DNA of 36,041 bases from a virus. A program made the position numbers and the translations under genes. The notes below the pieces were generated by a model. The model saw only the letters and a program-made list of their open reading frames with translations. It made no database searches and had not been told where the DNA came from. The stretch covers positions 1 through 36,041 of IMG/VR virus record IMGVR_UViG_3300020595_000092. One strand, given 5' to 3'. Of this stretch, positions 17,985-25,635 are shown piece after piece. Each line of letters starts with the position of its first letter. Within the stretch, counting starts at the first letter, position 1.

Positions 17985-19184
17985 TTATTTTTTAATTTTC
18001 ACACGCAGTCTACCAGAATCATCCCCACTAATCGCTCTAACCTTAAAGCCGCCAACTTGAGTGGATTGCTCATGAGTACCTCTTGGACTCATATCAACAT
18101 TCTTAGAACGTTGCGCGCTTTCCTTCATCGCGTCAGCTTTACCTTGTTGGTAAAAGTGATTAGCCACAGCATCTGCGTTCATTGCTGTAAACAAGGCTTT
18201 GTGATACCCCTTAGCATCTCCTATAGTACTGTCTTCTCCTAAAAACTTTTTAGTGAAATTACCTAGGTCGCTTTGTTGATCCTTAACCTTACTAGCGTCA
18301 TTAACATTAAATCGGTACTTCTTATCTCCAACCTCATATTCAAAACCTTTGAAGTTCTGGTTGAAAACTTGAGCGGTTTTATCCCTAAACACCGACGTCT
18401 GCTTTTCAGCTAGCTTGAGTGACTCTTCATTTTCCTTATTATAGCGATCGAAAAATTCAACCGCTTTCTGCTGTTCTGGCGTAAGCTTAGAACCAGCTTT
18501 AATATCATCGTAATACTTACCCTTCATTTCGTTCAAGTGTGACTTTGCACGCTGAACCTCTTCTTTGTAGAGTAACTTCTTACGTTTAATATCTCTATCG
18601 TCGTCTAGTTCGTCGTCGTACGAGTAACTGTCTTCGATCAAGAAATTAATCTCATCATCGTCAAGGTGTGGTTTAGTCACCTTGTAGTATTCTCTAACAA
18701 GTTGTTGCTCGTCTAACGAATCAACATCTTGGTTTAATCTAACGTAATCCTCGAGAGTTCCACCAGTTTCGTTCATGAACTCAACTAGCTTCTCGATGTT
18801 TTCAGGTAAATCAACGCTTACCTTTTCTTCTTTTGTTTCAGTAGGCTCAGGCTCTACCTCAGCATTTTTAGCCTCTGTTTCTGTAACTTCCTCTTCGTCT
18901 GTTACTTCTTCGAGCACCCGTACTTCTTGAGCGGGCTCTCCGTCATCTTGTACGGACTCATCTTCGCTGGGCTGTTGTACATCTTCGCTGGGCTCTTCCC
19001 GTACTTCGCTGGGCTCTGACACTGGCAGTTCATCGTCTGACACCCGCATCCCGGTTTGCTCGGCATTTTCGCTTTGTACATCTTCTTCTTGTTTAAAGTT
19101 TCTTAAATCAACTTTGATTACACCATCATCTTCGGCTTGAGCCTGAACTTTTTGTTCTTGGCTCACCATGTTTTCTTCTTCCAT
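17985..19184 (-). CDS. Capsid assembly scaffolding protein, 399 aa
   Basis: Lies exactly between portal and coat genes, the standard scaffold position. Residues 1-130 are extremely acidic and disordered-looking, rich in Glu, Asp, Pro and Ser, including a heptapeptide repeat (PSEVREE, PSEDVQQ, PSEDESV). The middle (about 195-275) is charged and helical (RDIKRKKLLYKEEVQRAK, LTPEQQKAVEFFDRYNKENE). The end is short and basic (GRLRVKIKK), as expected of a scaffold tail that docks on the coat protein. These features fit a dimeric, removable internal scaffold. No protease motif is seen here or next to it. Two in-frame ATGs (19184 and 19169) could serve as start; the second follows a purine-rich GAAGAAGAAAAC and may be used instead. 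Confidence 0.72.
   Translation of the reverse strand: MEEENMVSQEQKVQAQAEDDGVIKVDLRNFKQEEDVQSENAEQTGMRVSDDELPVSEPSEVREEPSEDVQQPSEDESVQDDGEPAQEVRVLEEVTDEEEVTETEAKNAEVEPEPTETKEEKVSVDLPENIEKLVEFMNETGGTLEDYVRLNQDVDSLDEQQLVREYYKVTKPHLDDDEINFLIEDSYSYDDELDDDRDIKRKKLLYKEEVQRAKSHLNEMKGKYYDDIKAGSKLTPEQQKAVEFFDRYNKENEESLKLAEKQTSVFRDKTAQVFNQNFKGFEYEVGDKKYRFNVNDASKVKDQQSDLGNFTKKFLGEDSTIGDAKGYHKALFTAMNADAVANHFYQQGKADAMKESAQRSKNVDMSPRGTHEQSTQVGGFKVRAISGDDSGRLRVKIKK
18962..19015. repeat. 21-base tandem repeat in the scaffold gene (3 copies of the core)
   Basis: The plus-strand core CTTCGCTGGGCT occurs at 18962-18973, 18983-18994 and 19004-19015, exactly 21 bases apart. It encodes three 7-residue units beginning P-S-E in the acidic disordered part of the scaffold protein. 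The block is locally more GC-rich than its surroundings, which suggests recent slippage expansion. Confidence 0.85.
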
Positions 19185-19220
19185 GTCTAAATAAAATATT
19201 AAAAGATACTATTAGTTATA

Positions 19221-21644
19221 TTACCTAGGTTCAAAATAACCTAATCCCATACTTCCGGTAAGCGTATCATTACCAGAGGATTCAAAATCTTTTGGTGGTT
19301 TATTGCTTTTTCTTTGATCAATTAGTTCACTTTGTTGGGTAGCTTGAATTTTTGTTCTTTTATCCTTCCTATCCTCCTTGTACTTTTCGTTTTCTTTTTT
19401 AGAACCAACGTCAATGTTTCTAAGTTGCATGTTATACTCAAACTCCTTAGCCATAAGCTCTTTCTTAATATTAGCCTCTGTCTGCAGTTTCTGCATATCA
19501 AGCTGGGACTGTAGTTGAGCAAGTTGAGCTTTTCCTTGAGAAATAACCTGTTGTTTCTGAGCTTCAGCTTGAGCAACAGCTTGCTGCGTCTGAGCATTTG
19601 CTTGTGCTTGCGCTTGCATGTTTTGTTGAGCGATCTGTTGATCCATCTCCTGCTTCTTACGTCTACGTAGCTTGAGCAACTGATTAGCTAGCTTAACATT
19701 TTTAATATCTCTAACATCAATAGCGTCTTCTAAGTTTATAGACTGTTGAGCCAAAGCTTGTTGTATATTGTTTTCCAGCATCTGCTTTTCTTCTTCATCT
19801 GGCGCAAGCTCAATAAAGATACCAAAATCGTGAAGGTGTAAATCACTTAACTCACCTAGAATTTCTGTTTTATGTGCACCTATTTTATTTATAAGAGCGT
19901 CTTTCATTGGCGAGAACTCAATAACATCAGATATCATCAATGAAATACCTTCAGCGAGCTCAGCTGTCAAGAACAAGCTAGACTGTAAGATATGTCTTGT
20001 CGCTGTATTAGAGTTAGCAGCGGCTAGCTTTTGCACGCCAACCAAAGCGTGTTTATCAGGCATGGAACCATCACGTGCTTCGTTAAGACCCGTAACATCG
20101 CGAATCATCTGCAAGTAATAGTTATACGTGCTTATCAAAGCTTGTATTTTCTGTCCACCAGCACTTGATGTCATCTCTTGAATAGGTACTTTACCTGGAT
20201 TCATATCGCCATCTGATGTAAATGACCTACCTATAATACTACCCGTTTGGAAGAACATATTAAGTGCTTCTTGTGGGTTGTAGTTTGTACCGTTACCTAA
20301 ATCAATTTCAGCTAAGCCATCAGCATCGATGTAAATACCATCCGGTACCATACGGGTCAACACCTGTTGTAGTTTCAAATGTGTTAGCTGAATCATATCA
20401 GCAAAACCAGTGATTCTTGATACTAGTGATTCAATGCGACCTTGGTACATTCTCGGTGCAACGAGGCTGTAGTTCATTTTAACCTTAGTATCATCGCTCT
20501 TAGGTCTCATCATGTTCTTGGCCATATCCCACTTAAGTAAGATATCAGTACCTAAAATCAAAGCACCTTCGTATAAAACCTCTAAAGACCTAGATACCTT
20601 GCTAAACTGTCCTGCTAATTCAGCTGGTGGATCAAACTGATCGTCTTTTAGAATAACCTTGCTAGCACCTGTGGCTGTTTCTTTAACCTTGTAAACCTCA
20701 TTCATGTAGGTTTTATAGTTAAAGTAAAGCACTTGTACAGTGTTAGCATCTATAGTGTGGTTGTTTCTAGGTGAGTTACTGTAGTGACCTCTATCATAGA
20801 TGCTTTTCTTTAGAATGTTATCTAACTGGTCATCAGTAAGATCTGGAAACTGCTTTTTAAGCTCGTTTACAGGTACGTTTTTAACTTCACCCACGTAGTA
20901 TACGTCATCAAAGTATGGAGACTCAGAAAAAGAGTATACCATAGCAGATGGATCAACATACTCAACTTTAATACCTTCTGACTTGTTAAACGTGTTTTTG
21001 ACACAAGCCATACCAAGAACAGTGAGATCATAGTTAAGCCTTTTTCTTATGTTTTCATACTTGTTATCTTCAAGTATAGTTCTAATAGCTTGCTCTTCAG
21101 CGATCTCAACACCTTGCTTGTAGCTTAACTGCATGTGCAGCTCAAGCTCTTCCGTGCTATCAGGTAAAGTTTGCTTTGGATTTTCGTACAAGCTAACACC
21201 AAAAGCCTGCTCAGCAAAATCTGATAACTCTCTAGTTTGCATGTCTTTTAAAATAGACTCCATGTACTGTGTACGTTTTGATACACCGTGTGGATCCTGT
21301 GCAAATGCTTTTACATCATACGTTCTCTCTGAAATACCGTTTACAACGATATCAACAAATTTAGGTATGATAGGTACTGGTTTCCAGTCAAGGTTCAAGT
21401 ATGATAGGTCACCATTGATGGATAATTCGTCTTTGTATTTTTGAATAGACTGCTCTCCACGAGCATACTGTCTTCTGTTGTGAAACGTCTCCTGGTTACT
21501 GTGAAAACGGTATACACCACCATCTCTCTTAAACCATTCGTCTTCGATTGCCTTAGCAACTTTAAGCCCATATTCTGAACTTACTTTTTCTAAATCACTA
21601 GCAACTTGGCTAGGAAAATAACTCTTTACAACTGACTCAGCCAT
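19221..21644 (-). CDS. Portal protein, 807 aa
   Basis: Forms the dodecameric DNA gateway at one capsid vertex. It is recognised by position straight after the large terminase, by length typical of podovirus portals of this size class, and by sequence patterns: NRRQYARGEQSIQKYKDEL, then LNLDWKPVPIIPKFVDIVV with GISERTYDVKAFAQDP, which I know from portal proteins of uncultured marine and crAss-like phages. Around residue 520-550 comes GLNEARDGSMPDKHALVGVQ, a portal-type core motif. Residues about 655-760 form a Gln/Ala-rich coiled coil (NMQAQAQANAQTQQAVAQAE), matching the C-terminal barrel of long portals that projects into the capsid. The start overlaps the terminase stop by 8 bases (ATGGCTGA), so the two are translationally coupled. 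Confidence 0.82.
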   Translation of the reverse strand: MAESVVKSYFPSQVASDLEKVSSEYGLKVAKAIEDEWFKRDGGVYRFHSNQETFHNRRQYARGEQSIQKYKDELSINGDLSYLNLDWKPVPIIPKFVDIVVNGISERTYDVKAFAQDPHGVSKRTQYMESILKDMQTRELSDFAEQAFGVSLYENPKQTLPDSTEELELHMQLSYKQGVEIAEEQAIRTILEDNKYENIRKRLNYDLTVLGMACVKNTFNKSEGIKVEYVDPSAMVYSFSESPYFDDVYYVGEVKNVPVNELKKQFPDLTDDQLDNILKKSIYDRGHYSNSPRNNHTIDANTVQVLYFNYKTYMNEVYKVKETATGASKVILKDDQFDPPAELAGQFSKVSRSLEVLYEGALILGTDILLKWDMAKNMMRPKSDDTKVKMNYSLVAPRMYQGRIESLVSRITGFADMIQLTHLKLQQVLTRMVPDGIYIDADGLAEIDLGNGTNYNPQEALNMFFQTGSIIGRSFTSDGDMNPGKVPIQEMTSSAGGQKIQALISTYNYYLQMIRDVTGLNEARDGSMPDKHALVGVQKLAAANSNTATRHILQSSLFLTAELAEGISLMISDVIEFSPMKDALINKIGAHKTEILGELSDLHLHDFGIFIELAPDEEEKQMLENNIQQALAQQSINLEDAIDVRDIKNVKLANQLLKLRRRKKQEMDQQIAQQNMQAQAQANAQTQQAVAQAEAQKQQVISQGKAQLAQLQSQLDMQKLQTEANIKKELMAKEFEYNMQLRNIDVGSKKENEKYKEDRKDKRTKIQATQQSELIDQRKSNKPPKDFESSGNDTLTGSMGLGYFEPR

Positions 21645-23856
21645 AATCTTCTATTATCTGCGATCTTGAACCGCTATTTTTATATCGTGCAATACCTAAA
21701 TTTATTGTCCTTGTGCCTCTGTCAGCTATTGGTTTGTACAAATGTCTGTTGCAAGCCATAATTGCTAAACCTGAGCTAATAGAAGCATCGTATTTCGTAC
21801 GCTTATTTATATCGAATCTACTCCAATCGTTAAGCGTCCTATTTAGATACATAGTACCATGGGTACCATCTTCTAAATAACCAACATGTTTCTCTATATA
21901 CGTCTCAATAGCAGCAGCGTGTGCTTGCTTTATATCTTCGCTAGTGTTAGGAATACCACCAATCTCTTTTTCAGTAACTGATAGTTTGTTCCAAACTTTA
22001 TCTGGCCTGTTCATTGAGAAACCTCTGTAACCTCTTTGTTTTAAAAAGTATAGAAACCTAGGTTTGTTATTCTCTGCTAAAACAGGCATACCGTAAAACA
22101 CCAGCGCTTTTAATATATCTTCAAAGAAGATCTCAGCTGTTTTCGGCCTAGCAACGTATTCAAGAAAAAAGTGGTTCGGCGGTGCATTTTCCATGGAAAA
22201 CTTAGTTAAACCGTGTAGCGCACCATTTGAACCCTTACCATCAACTGTTCCACTGATATCGTAAGAGTCACATCCAAAAGCGCCAAGGTGTTCGTTTCCA
22301 GGATATTTTACCCCATTTTTTATAATCACTCGGTTTTGCAGTTGTTTATCTGGAACCCAAGAAATTATAAACCTACCTTTAGGATCTGGGCTAAAAAACA
22401 CCTTAGTATCTTTAACACCGTTCTCCCAATGAAAAGAACCTCTAGTTATCAAACCGTCTCTTACAGAGCCCTCGTTGAAATCTATTTGCTCATATATCTT
22501 AGCTAGATTAAATATACTGTTTTTGGTTTCATCCCTAAACGCATGTTCTTCTGTACGAGGAAACTGTCTATAGAATTCATTTAAAGCATCTTGGTCTTTT
22601 TTTAGACCCTCTGCTTCGTTTTCCCAGTTTTCGATAACACCGATGTCAATGTATTCTCCGAACGGTCCTTCAACCGTTTCTTCAGGGGTGTCAAATACGG
22701 GATTACCATACTTGTCAATAAAGCCCTCGTAGTTCCATTCCATCGGTATAAACAAGCTGTACAAGCCAGATCTTGTTTGTCCATTTTTATTTCTTTCGGT
22801 GACGTCAGAGTCGTTGTACAACTTCTTGAAGTTATCACCTCCTTTATCTAGCGAGTTAGATGTTGACCCCATCATACACTTACCGATAATCCTAGATCCA
22901 AGTCTAAGACAGGTTTTTGTAACACGCCAGTTATTAAGTATGTTGTCAGGTCTTTCCCACTTACCGCTTTCATCGTGAACAAGTAGTCTTAACTTTTCAC
23001 CATCGTAAGAGTTATCACCTGTGTTTTTCCAGTCAATAGTAGTATCAAGACCTTCCAGTATTTCTTCGTCACTTTTCTTAATGTTCTTTCTAGTGAGTTT
23101 CGATGCTGGTACTCTATACGCAAGTTCAGACTTTGGTCTGTCCATACCATCTTGTATAGGCTTGAAAAAGAAAGGGTAGTTTACGGATATAGGTACAACC
23201 TTATCAGTAAACATCTTCTTCGCGTCAGCACCAGATTTTGATAGTATACCAAATCTAGCGTCAGATGTTATAGTTGCTTGATTTACGGTTTCAGAGCTGG
23301 ACATAAAACTAAAACCGCTACGTCTGTTTTTTAGATAGCACATGCCATATGATCTGTGATCAGCTTTGCACGCCTCCCAAAATATAAAGAACAATCTGTT
23401 AGCTTCCCTAAAATCAGGCTTACCAACATCGATCTTTGTCCATTGTAGGTACATGTAGTGTGTACCAGTTATATAAGTTGGCTTACCGTTGTTGTAAAAA
23501 CAAAAGCCATTATCTCTTCTATTAAACTCTTCGTCTATATAGTCTTCCCAGGTCTCCTTAAAATCATCCGGGTAATTTTCCCAATCAAATACACTCTTTA
23601 TATTTTTAAGCTCCTTAGGATACTCGAATGGCGTCCATCTGTTCTCTTTAAACTTATGTGTGTTTGATTCTTTTGGTAAAGCTATACGTAGGTTTTGTAT
23701 TTCGTATATCTCACCGATTTGACCAGTCTTACTGATAACGATAAAGTCAAACTCCTTATTGTAGCCGTACTTCCATTTTTTAGCGCGATTATATCTCTTA
23801 ACCGTGCTTTCTTTTATAGGCTGTACAACCTTGTATAGAGTTTGTTCATACATCAT
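21637..23856 (-). CDS. terL: Terminase large subunit (ATPase-nuclease), 739 aa
   Basis: Packages DNA through the portal and cuts the concatemer. The ATPase part shows a Walker-A-like loop NRRSGFSFMSS around residues 176-186 in which the usual G-K-S/T reads G-F-S, and a Walker B strand RLLVHDESGKW with the acidic pair D295-E296. The nuclease part shows FGCDSYDISG (D530), the first metal ligand of an RNase-H-like nuclease, and later FLYFLKQRGYRGFSMN and TKYDASISSGLAIMAC, where further acidic ligands are expected. The length fits large terminases of crAss-like and marine podoviruses. The gene begins ATGATG, the first ATG overlapping the stop of the 92-aa gene, and it overlaps the portal gene by 8 bases. 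Family assignment is firm; the packaging strategy cannot be told from the sequence. Confidence 0.85.
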   Translation of the reverse strand: MMYEQTLYKVVQPIKESTVKRYNRAKKWKYGYNKEFDFIVISKTGQIGEIYEIQNLRIALPKESNTHKFKENRWTPFEYPKELKNIKSVFDWENYPDDFKETWEDYIDEEFNRRDNGFCFYNNGKPTYITGTHYMYLQWTKIDVGKPDFREANRLFFIFWEACKADHRSYGMCYLKNRRSGFSFMSSSETVNQATITSDARFGILSKSGADAKKMFTDKVVPISVNYPFFFKPIQDGMDRPKSELAYRVPASKLTRKNIKKSDEEILEGLDTTIDWKNTGDNSYDGEKLRLLVHDESGKWERPDNILNNWRVTKTCLRLGSRIIGKCMMGSTSNSLDKGGDNFKKLYNDSDVTERNKNGQTRSGLYSLFIPMEWNYEGFIDKYGNPVFDTPEETVEGPFGEYIDIGVIENWENEAEGLKKDQDALNEFYRQFPRTEEHAFRDETKNSIFNLAKIYEQIDFNEGSVRDGLITRGSFHWENGVKDTKVFFSPDPKGRFIISWVPDKQLQNRVIIKNGVKYPGNEHLGAFGCDSYDISGTVDGKGSNGALHGLTKFSMENAPPNHFFLEYVARPKTAEIFFEDILKALVFYGMPVLAENNKPRFLYFLKQRGYRGFSMNRPDKVWNKLSVTEKEIGGIPNTSEDIKQAHAAAIETYIEKHVGYLEDGTHGTMYLNRTLNDWSRFDINKRTKYDASISSGLAIMACNRHLYKPIADRGTRTINLGIARYKNSGSRSQIIEDYG

Positions 23857-24131
23857 CTAGACCTTTTTTCAGCAAAGCCAGAAAAAGATTTCTTTTGTTC
23901 TTTTTCTATAGGCTTATTCTCTAGCATAGCCTCTTCTTCAGTAATCTTGTTTAAGATCTCTAAAGCGTCTAGAATAGCTAGTTTTTTTGTGGCTGCAGCA
24001 TTTTTCAACCTGTCCGCGGAAACATCATCTTCTGTCTTAGTAATAATAGGCTCTTCAGCAACTTTAATAAGTTCTTCAATAGCTTTACGACCAGCTCGGA
24101 TTATATTCCTTTTTGTCTCCTTTATGTCCAT
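23853..24131 (-). CDS. Candidate terminase small subunit, 92 aa
   Basis: Small, charged and helical: MDIKETKRNIIRAGRKAIEE, then SADRLKNAAATKKLAILDAL, followed by EILNKITEEEA and a basic Lys/Ser/Arg-rich tail. A DNA-recognition subunit of terminase usually sits directly before the large subunit, and this gene overlaps terL by 4 bases and the GroES-like gene by 47 bases. I recall similar small helical proteins before terL in marine phages. No classic helix-turn-helix is obvious, so the assignment is mainly positional. An unrelated small head-assembly factor is possible. Confidence 0.42.
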   Translation of the reverse strand: MDIKETKRNIIRAGRKAIEELIKVAEEPIITKTEDDVSADRLKNAAATKKLAILDALEILNKITEEEAMLENKPIEKEQKKSFSGFAEKRSR

Positions 24132-24681
24132 AGTTTATGGTTATAGCTGCGGAGAGAACACGGTATAAACGTTCACCGTCTATAACAAACTCATATTCAC
24201 TCCGGGGTGTGAACCCTACAATGTCGCCCTGCTGCAGACCTTGCGCTTGTAGATCATCACCCAACATTTTCAACACACCTATATTTGGTAGCTCTTTCTC
24301 TGTAGTCCACATGTCGTCAGACTCTAATGGTTTTACGAAACAATAACCGTCCAGCGCTTTCCATTCGCCACCGCGTTTGTACGCAAAGACCTGGTCTTCT
24401 TTACAGAAGTAAGTATCCTCTGCAAAAAAGCTACGGCTATTCTTTTCGTTACCTCTAACATCGTAAAACCTTCTAAAAACATTGTGATGAACTATAACGT
24501 CATCACCAGGTTCAACACCGCCGCAGTGTCTTAGCGGTGCACCCATAACAGTACCAACTCTATTTACATACCTGTGGTCTTGTAGATCAGTATTAAGTAT
24601 AAGCTCTTTTTCACCAAGCTTTTTCTTATTACTGCTTCTAGTTCCCTTAGGTGTTACAACAAAGTCAAAAACAGATCTCAT
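24085..24681 (-). CDS. GroES-like co-chaperonin, apparent double barrel, 198 aa
   Basis: GroES-type proteins cap GroEL; T4 gp31 does this to let the host chaperonin fold the capsid protein. The pattern here is GTVMGAP, then GVEPGDDVIVHHNVFRR, FCKEDQVFAYKRGGEW and GYCFVKPLE, which I associate with phage co-chaperonins. A second, similar unit follows: NIGVLKMLGDD, GLQQGDIVGFTPRSEYEF and DGERLYRVLSAAITINY. At 198 residues the protein is about twice the size of GroES, which fits two fused barrels. No GroEL gene is visible, so the host chaperonin would be the partner. The gene stands directly before the terminase-portal-capsid block, consistent with capsid folding. It overlaps the 73-aa gene stop by one base and the 92-aa gene by 47 bases. 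Family membership is likely; the double-barrel reading is inference. Confidence 0.6.
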   Translation of the reverse strand: MRSVFDFVVTPKGTRSSNKKKLGEKELILNTDLQDHRYVNRVGTVMGAPLRHCGGVEPGDDVIVHHNVFRRFYDVRGNEKNSRSFFAEDTYFCKEDQVFAYKRGGEWKALDGYCFVKPLESDDMWTTEKELPNIGVLKMLGDDLQAQGLQQGDIVGFTPRSEYEFVIDGERLYRVLSAAITINYGHKGDKKEYNPSWS

Positions 24682-24902
24682 TAATATTCTAAATTATACT
24701 CAACCGCGATACCCATGTTTTTATTAAAATCTTTCCAAGGTATCACACTCTCGTCTTTAGTTATATAGATACTAAATCTATCTTCTTCCTCAACGATACT
24801 AGTTATTGTATGCCCTCCGTAGACCTCTTGGCCCACGGAGTAATGCATAGCTTCGTTTTTATAATCTCTTCCGATGCTGATCTTTCTAATCAGCTTGTCC
24901 AT
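24681..24902 (-). CDS. Small protein of unknown function, 73 aa
   Basis: MDKLIRKISIGRDYKNEAMH, then YSVGQEVYGGHTITSIVEEE and a C-terminal NMGIAVEYNLEY. The pattern of short strands with Gly turns looks like a small all-beta barrel. I do not recognise it. It has no membrane segment or cysteines. It follows the coiled-coil gene by 2 bases, and its last base is the first of the GroES-like gene, so it is embedded in a coupled cluster. A role linked to the co-chaperonin or to head assembly is only a guess from neighbourhood. Confidence 0.55.
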   Translation of the reverse strand: MDKLIRKISIGRDYKNEAMHYSVGQEVYGGHTITSIVEEEDRFSIYITKDESVIPWKDFNKNMGIAVEYNLEY

Positions 24903-24904
24903 GA

Positions 24905-25159
24905 TTATTCTACAGTTTCGGCTTCTTGTACAACCTCTTCGTACTCACCGTTTTCTAGATTAACGGTGATTGAACCGTACTCTGCTTCTAGTTTTTCTTG
25001 CTCTAGCTTCAAGGCTGCTTCCAGCTCCATAACTTGAGAGATTAACTGAGACTTTTGGTACTCTAGATCACCTAACGTGCCTTTTGCACGGTTAAAATTA
25101 GAAACAGCTTCACGTACTGCTTGTAATTCTTCTTCTTTGATTTTTTTAGCTTCTGCCAT
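24905..25159 (-). CDS. Small coiled-coil protein of unknown function, 84 aa
   Basis: Residues about 5-62 form one long charged helix with heptad-like hydrophobics (ELQAVREAVSNFNRAKGTLG, then YQKSQLISQVMELEAALKLE), followed by a short strand (GSITVNLENGEY) and an acidic end. It looks like a prefoldin-like or scaffold-like coiled coil, but I recognise no family. It is the first gene after the only clear promoter-like sequence in the window and would head the transcript carrying the co-chaperonin and the packaging genes. Confidence 0.6.
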   Translation of the reverse strand: MAEAKKIKEEELQAVREAVSNFNRAKGTLGDLEYQKSQLISQVMELEAALKLEQEKLEAEYGSITVNLENGEYEEVVQEAETVE

Positions 25160-25187
25160 GATTAAATGATTTTATTATATATCCTAT

Positions 25188-25221
25188 CAAATATAATACT
25201 ATTATTGTAAAGTATGACAAA
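25188..25221 (-). promoter_or_regulatory. Bacteroidota-type promoter upstream of the 84-aa gene
   Basis: Minus strand: TTTG at 25221-25218, a 22-base spacer, then TATATTTG at 25195-25188. This matches the Bacteroides/Flavobacterium vegetative consensus TTTG/TTG ... TAnnTTTG with an allowed spacing. The expected start of transcription is near 25181, about 22 bases before the ATG at 25159. It lies in one of the few gaps of the window (25160-25226). The -33 element directly abuts the stop codon of the 119-aa gene. Confidence 0.6.
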
Positions 25222-25226
25222 ATGTC

Positions 25227-25586
25227 TTAAGCATCTACAGCTCCGTCAAAAGCATCTAGAGTTTTTAAGTATGTATATGCTTGAGCAAGTACATTGTCAG
25301 AAGACTCCCAGTCTGGAGTAAACTTATACTCTGATTGAGATATAGCTTCTTTGTGACCAGTACGTGCAGCAGCGTCTACATACGTTTTAAGAGTAAAGTT
25401 AGCAATCAAATCCTTCTGCCAAGTAGTCGTTGCTACAGGCATAACTGGATTACCGTCTTCGTCTGGTTCTTGTTCTACAAGTGTAGTTCTCTCATACTCA
25501 TGCACGTTATAGCGCAAGTCTGAGATGTTGTGGTAAGCATCTGCAAACGTGCTACCGAATTTTTCAAAGGATTTTGTTAAAGCCAT
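25227..25586 (-). CDS. Small protein of unknown function, 119 aa
   Basis: MALTKSFEKFGSTFADAYHN starts a soluble, mixed protein with a strand-like stretch ATTTWQKDLIANFTLKTYVD and an acidic C-terminus (LKTLDAFDGAVDA). Such small proteins are common between fibre and packaging genes of marine phages, but I know no function. There is no membrane helix, cysteine or catalytic motif. It is preceded by a 49-base AT-rich gap after the second fibre gene and followed by the promoter-bearing gap, so it may be the last gene of the fibre transcript. Its A-rich leader (ACAACAAACAAAATG) lacks Shine-Dalgarno. Confidence 0.6.
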   Translation of the reverse strand: MALTKSFEKFGSTFADAYHNISDLRYNVHEYERTTLVEQEPDEDGNPVMPVATTTWQKDLIANFTLKTYVDAAARTGHKEAISQSEYKFTPDWESSDNVLAQAYTYLKTLDAFDGAVDA

Positions 25587-25635
25587 TTTGTTTGTTGTTA
25601 TTGTTTTTTGTTATATGTTACTAATGTAATTAATA

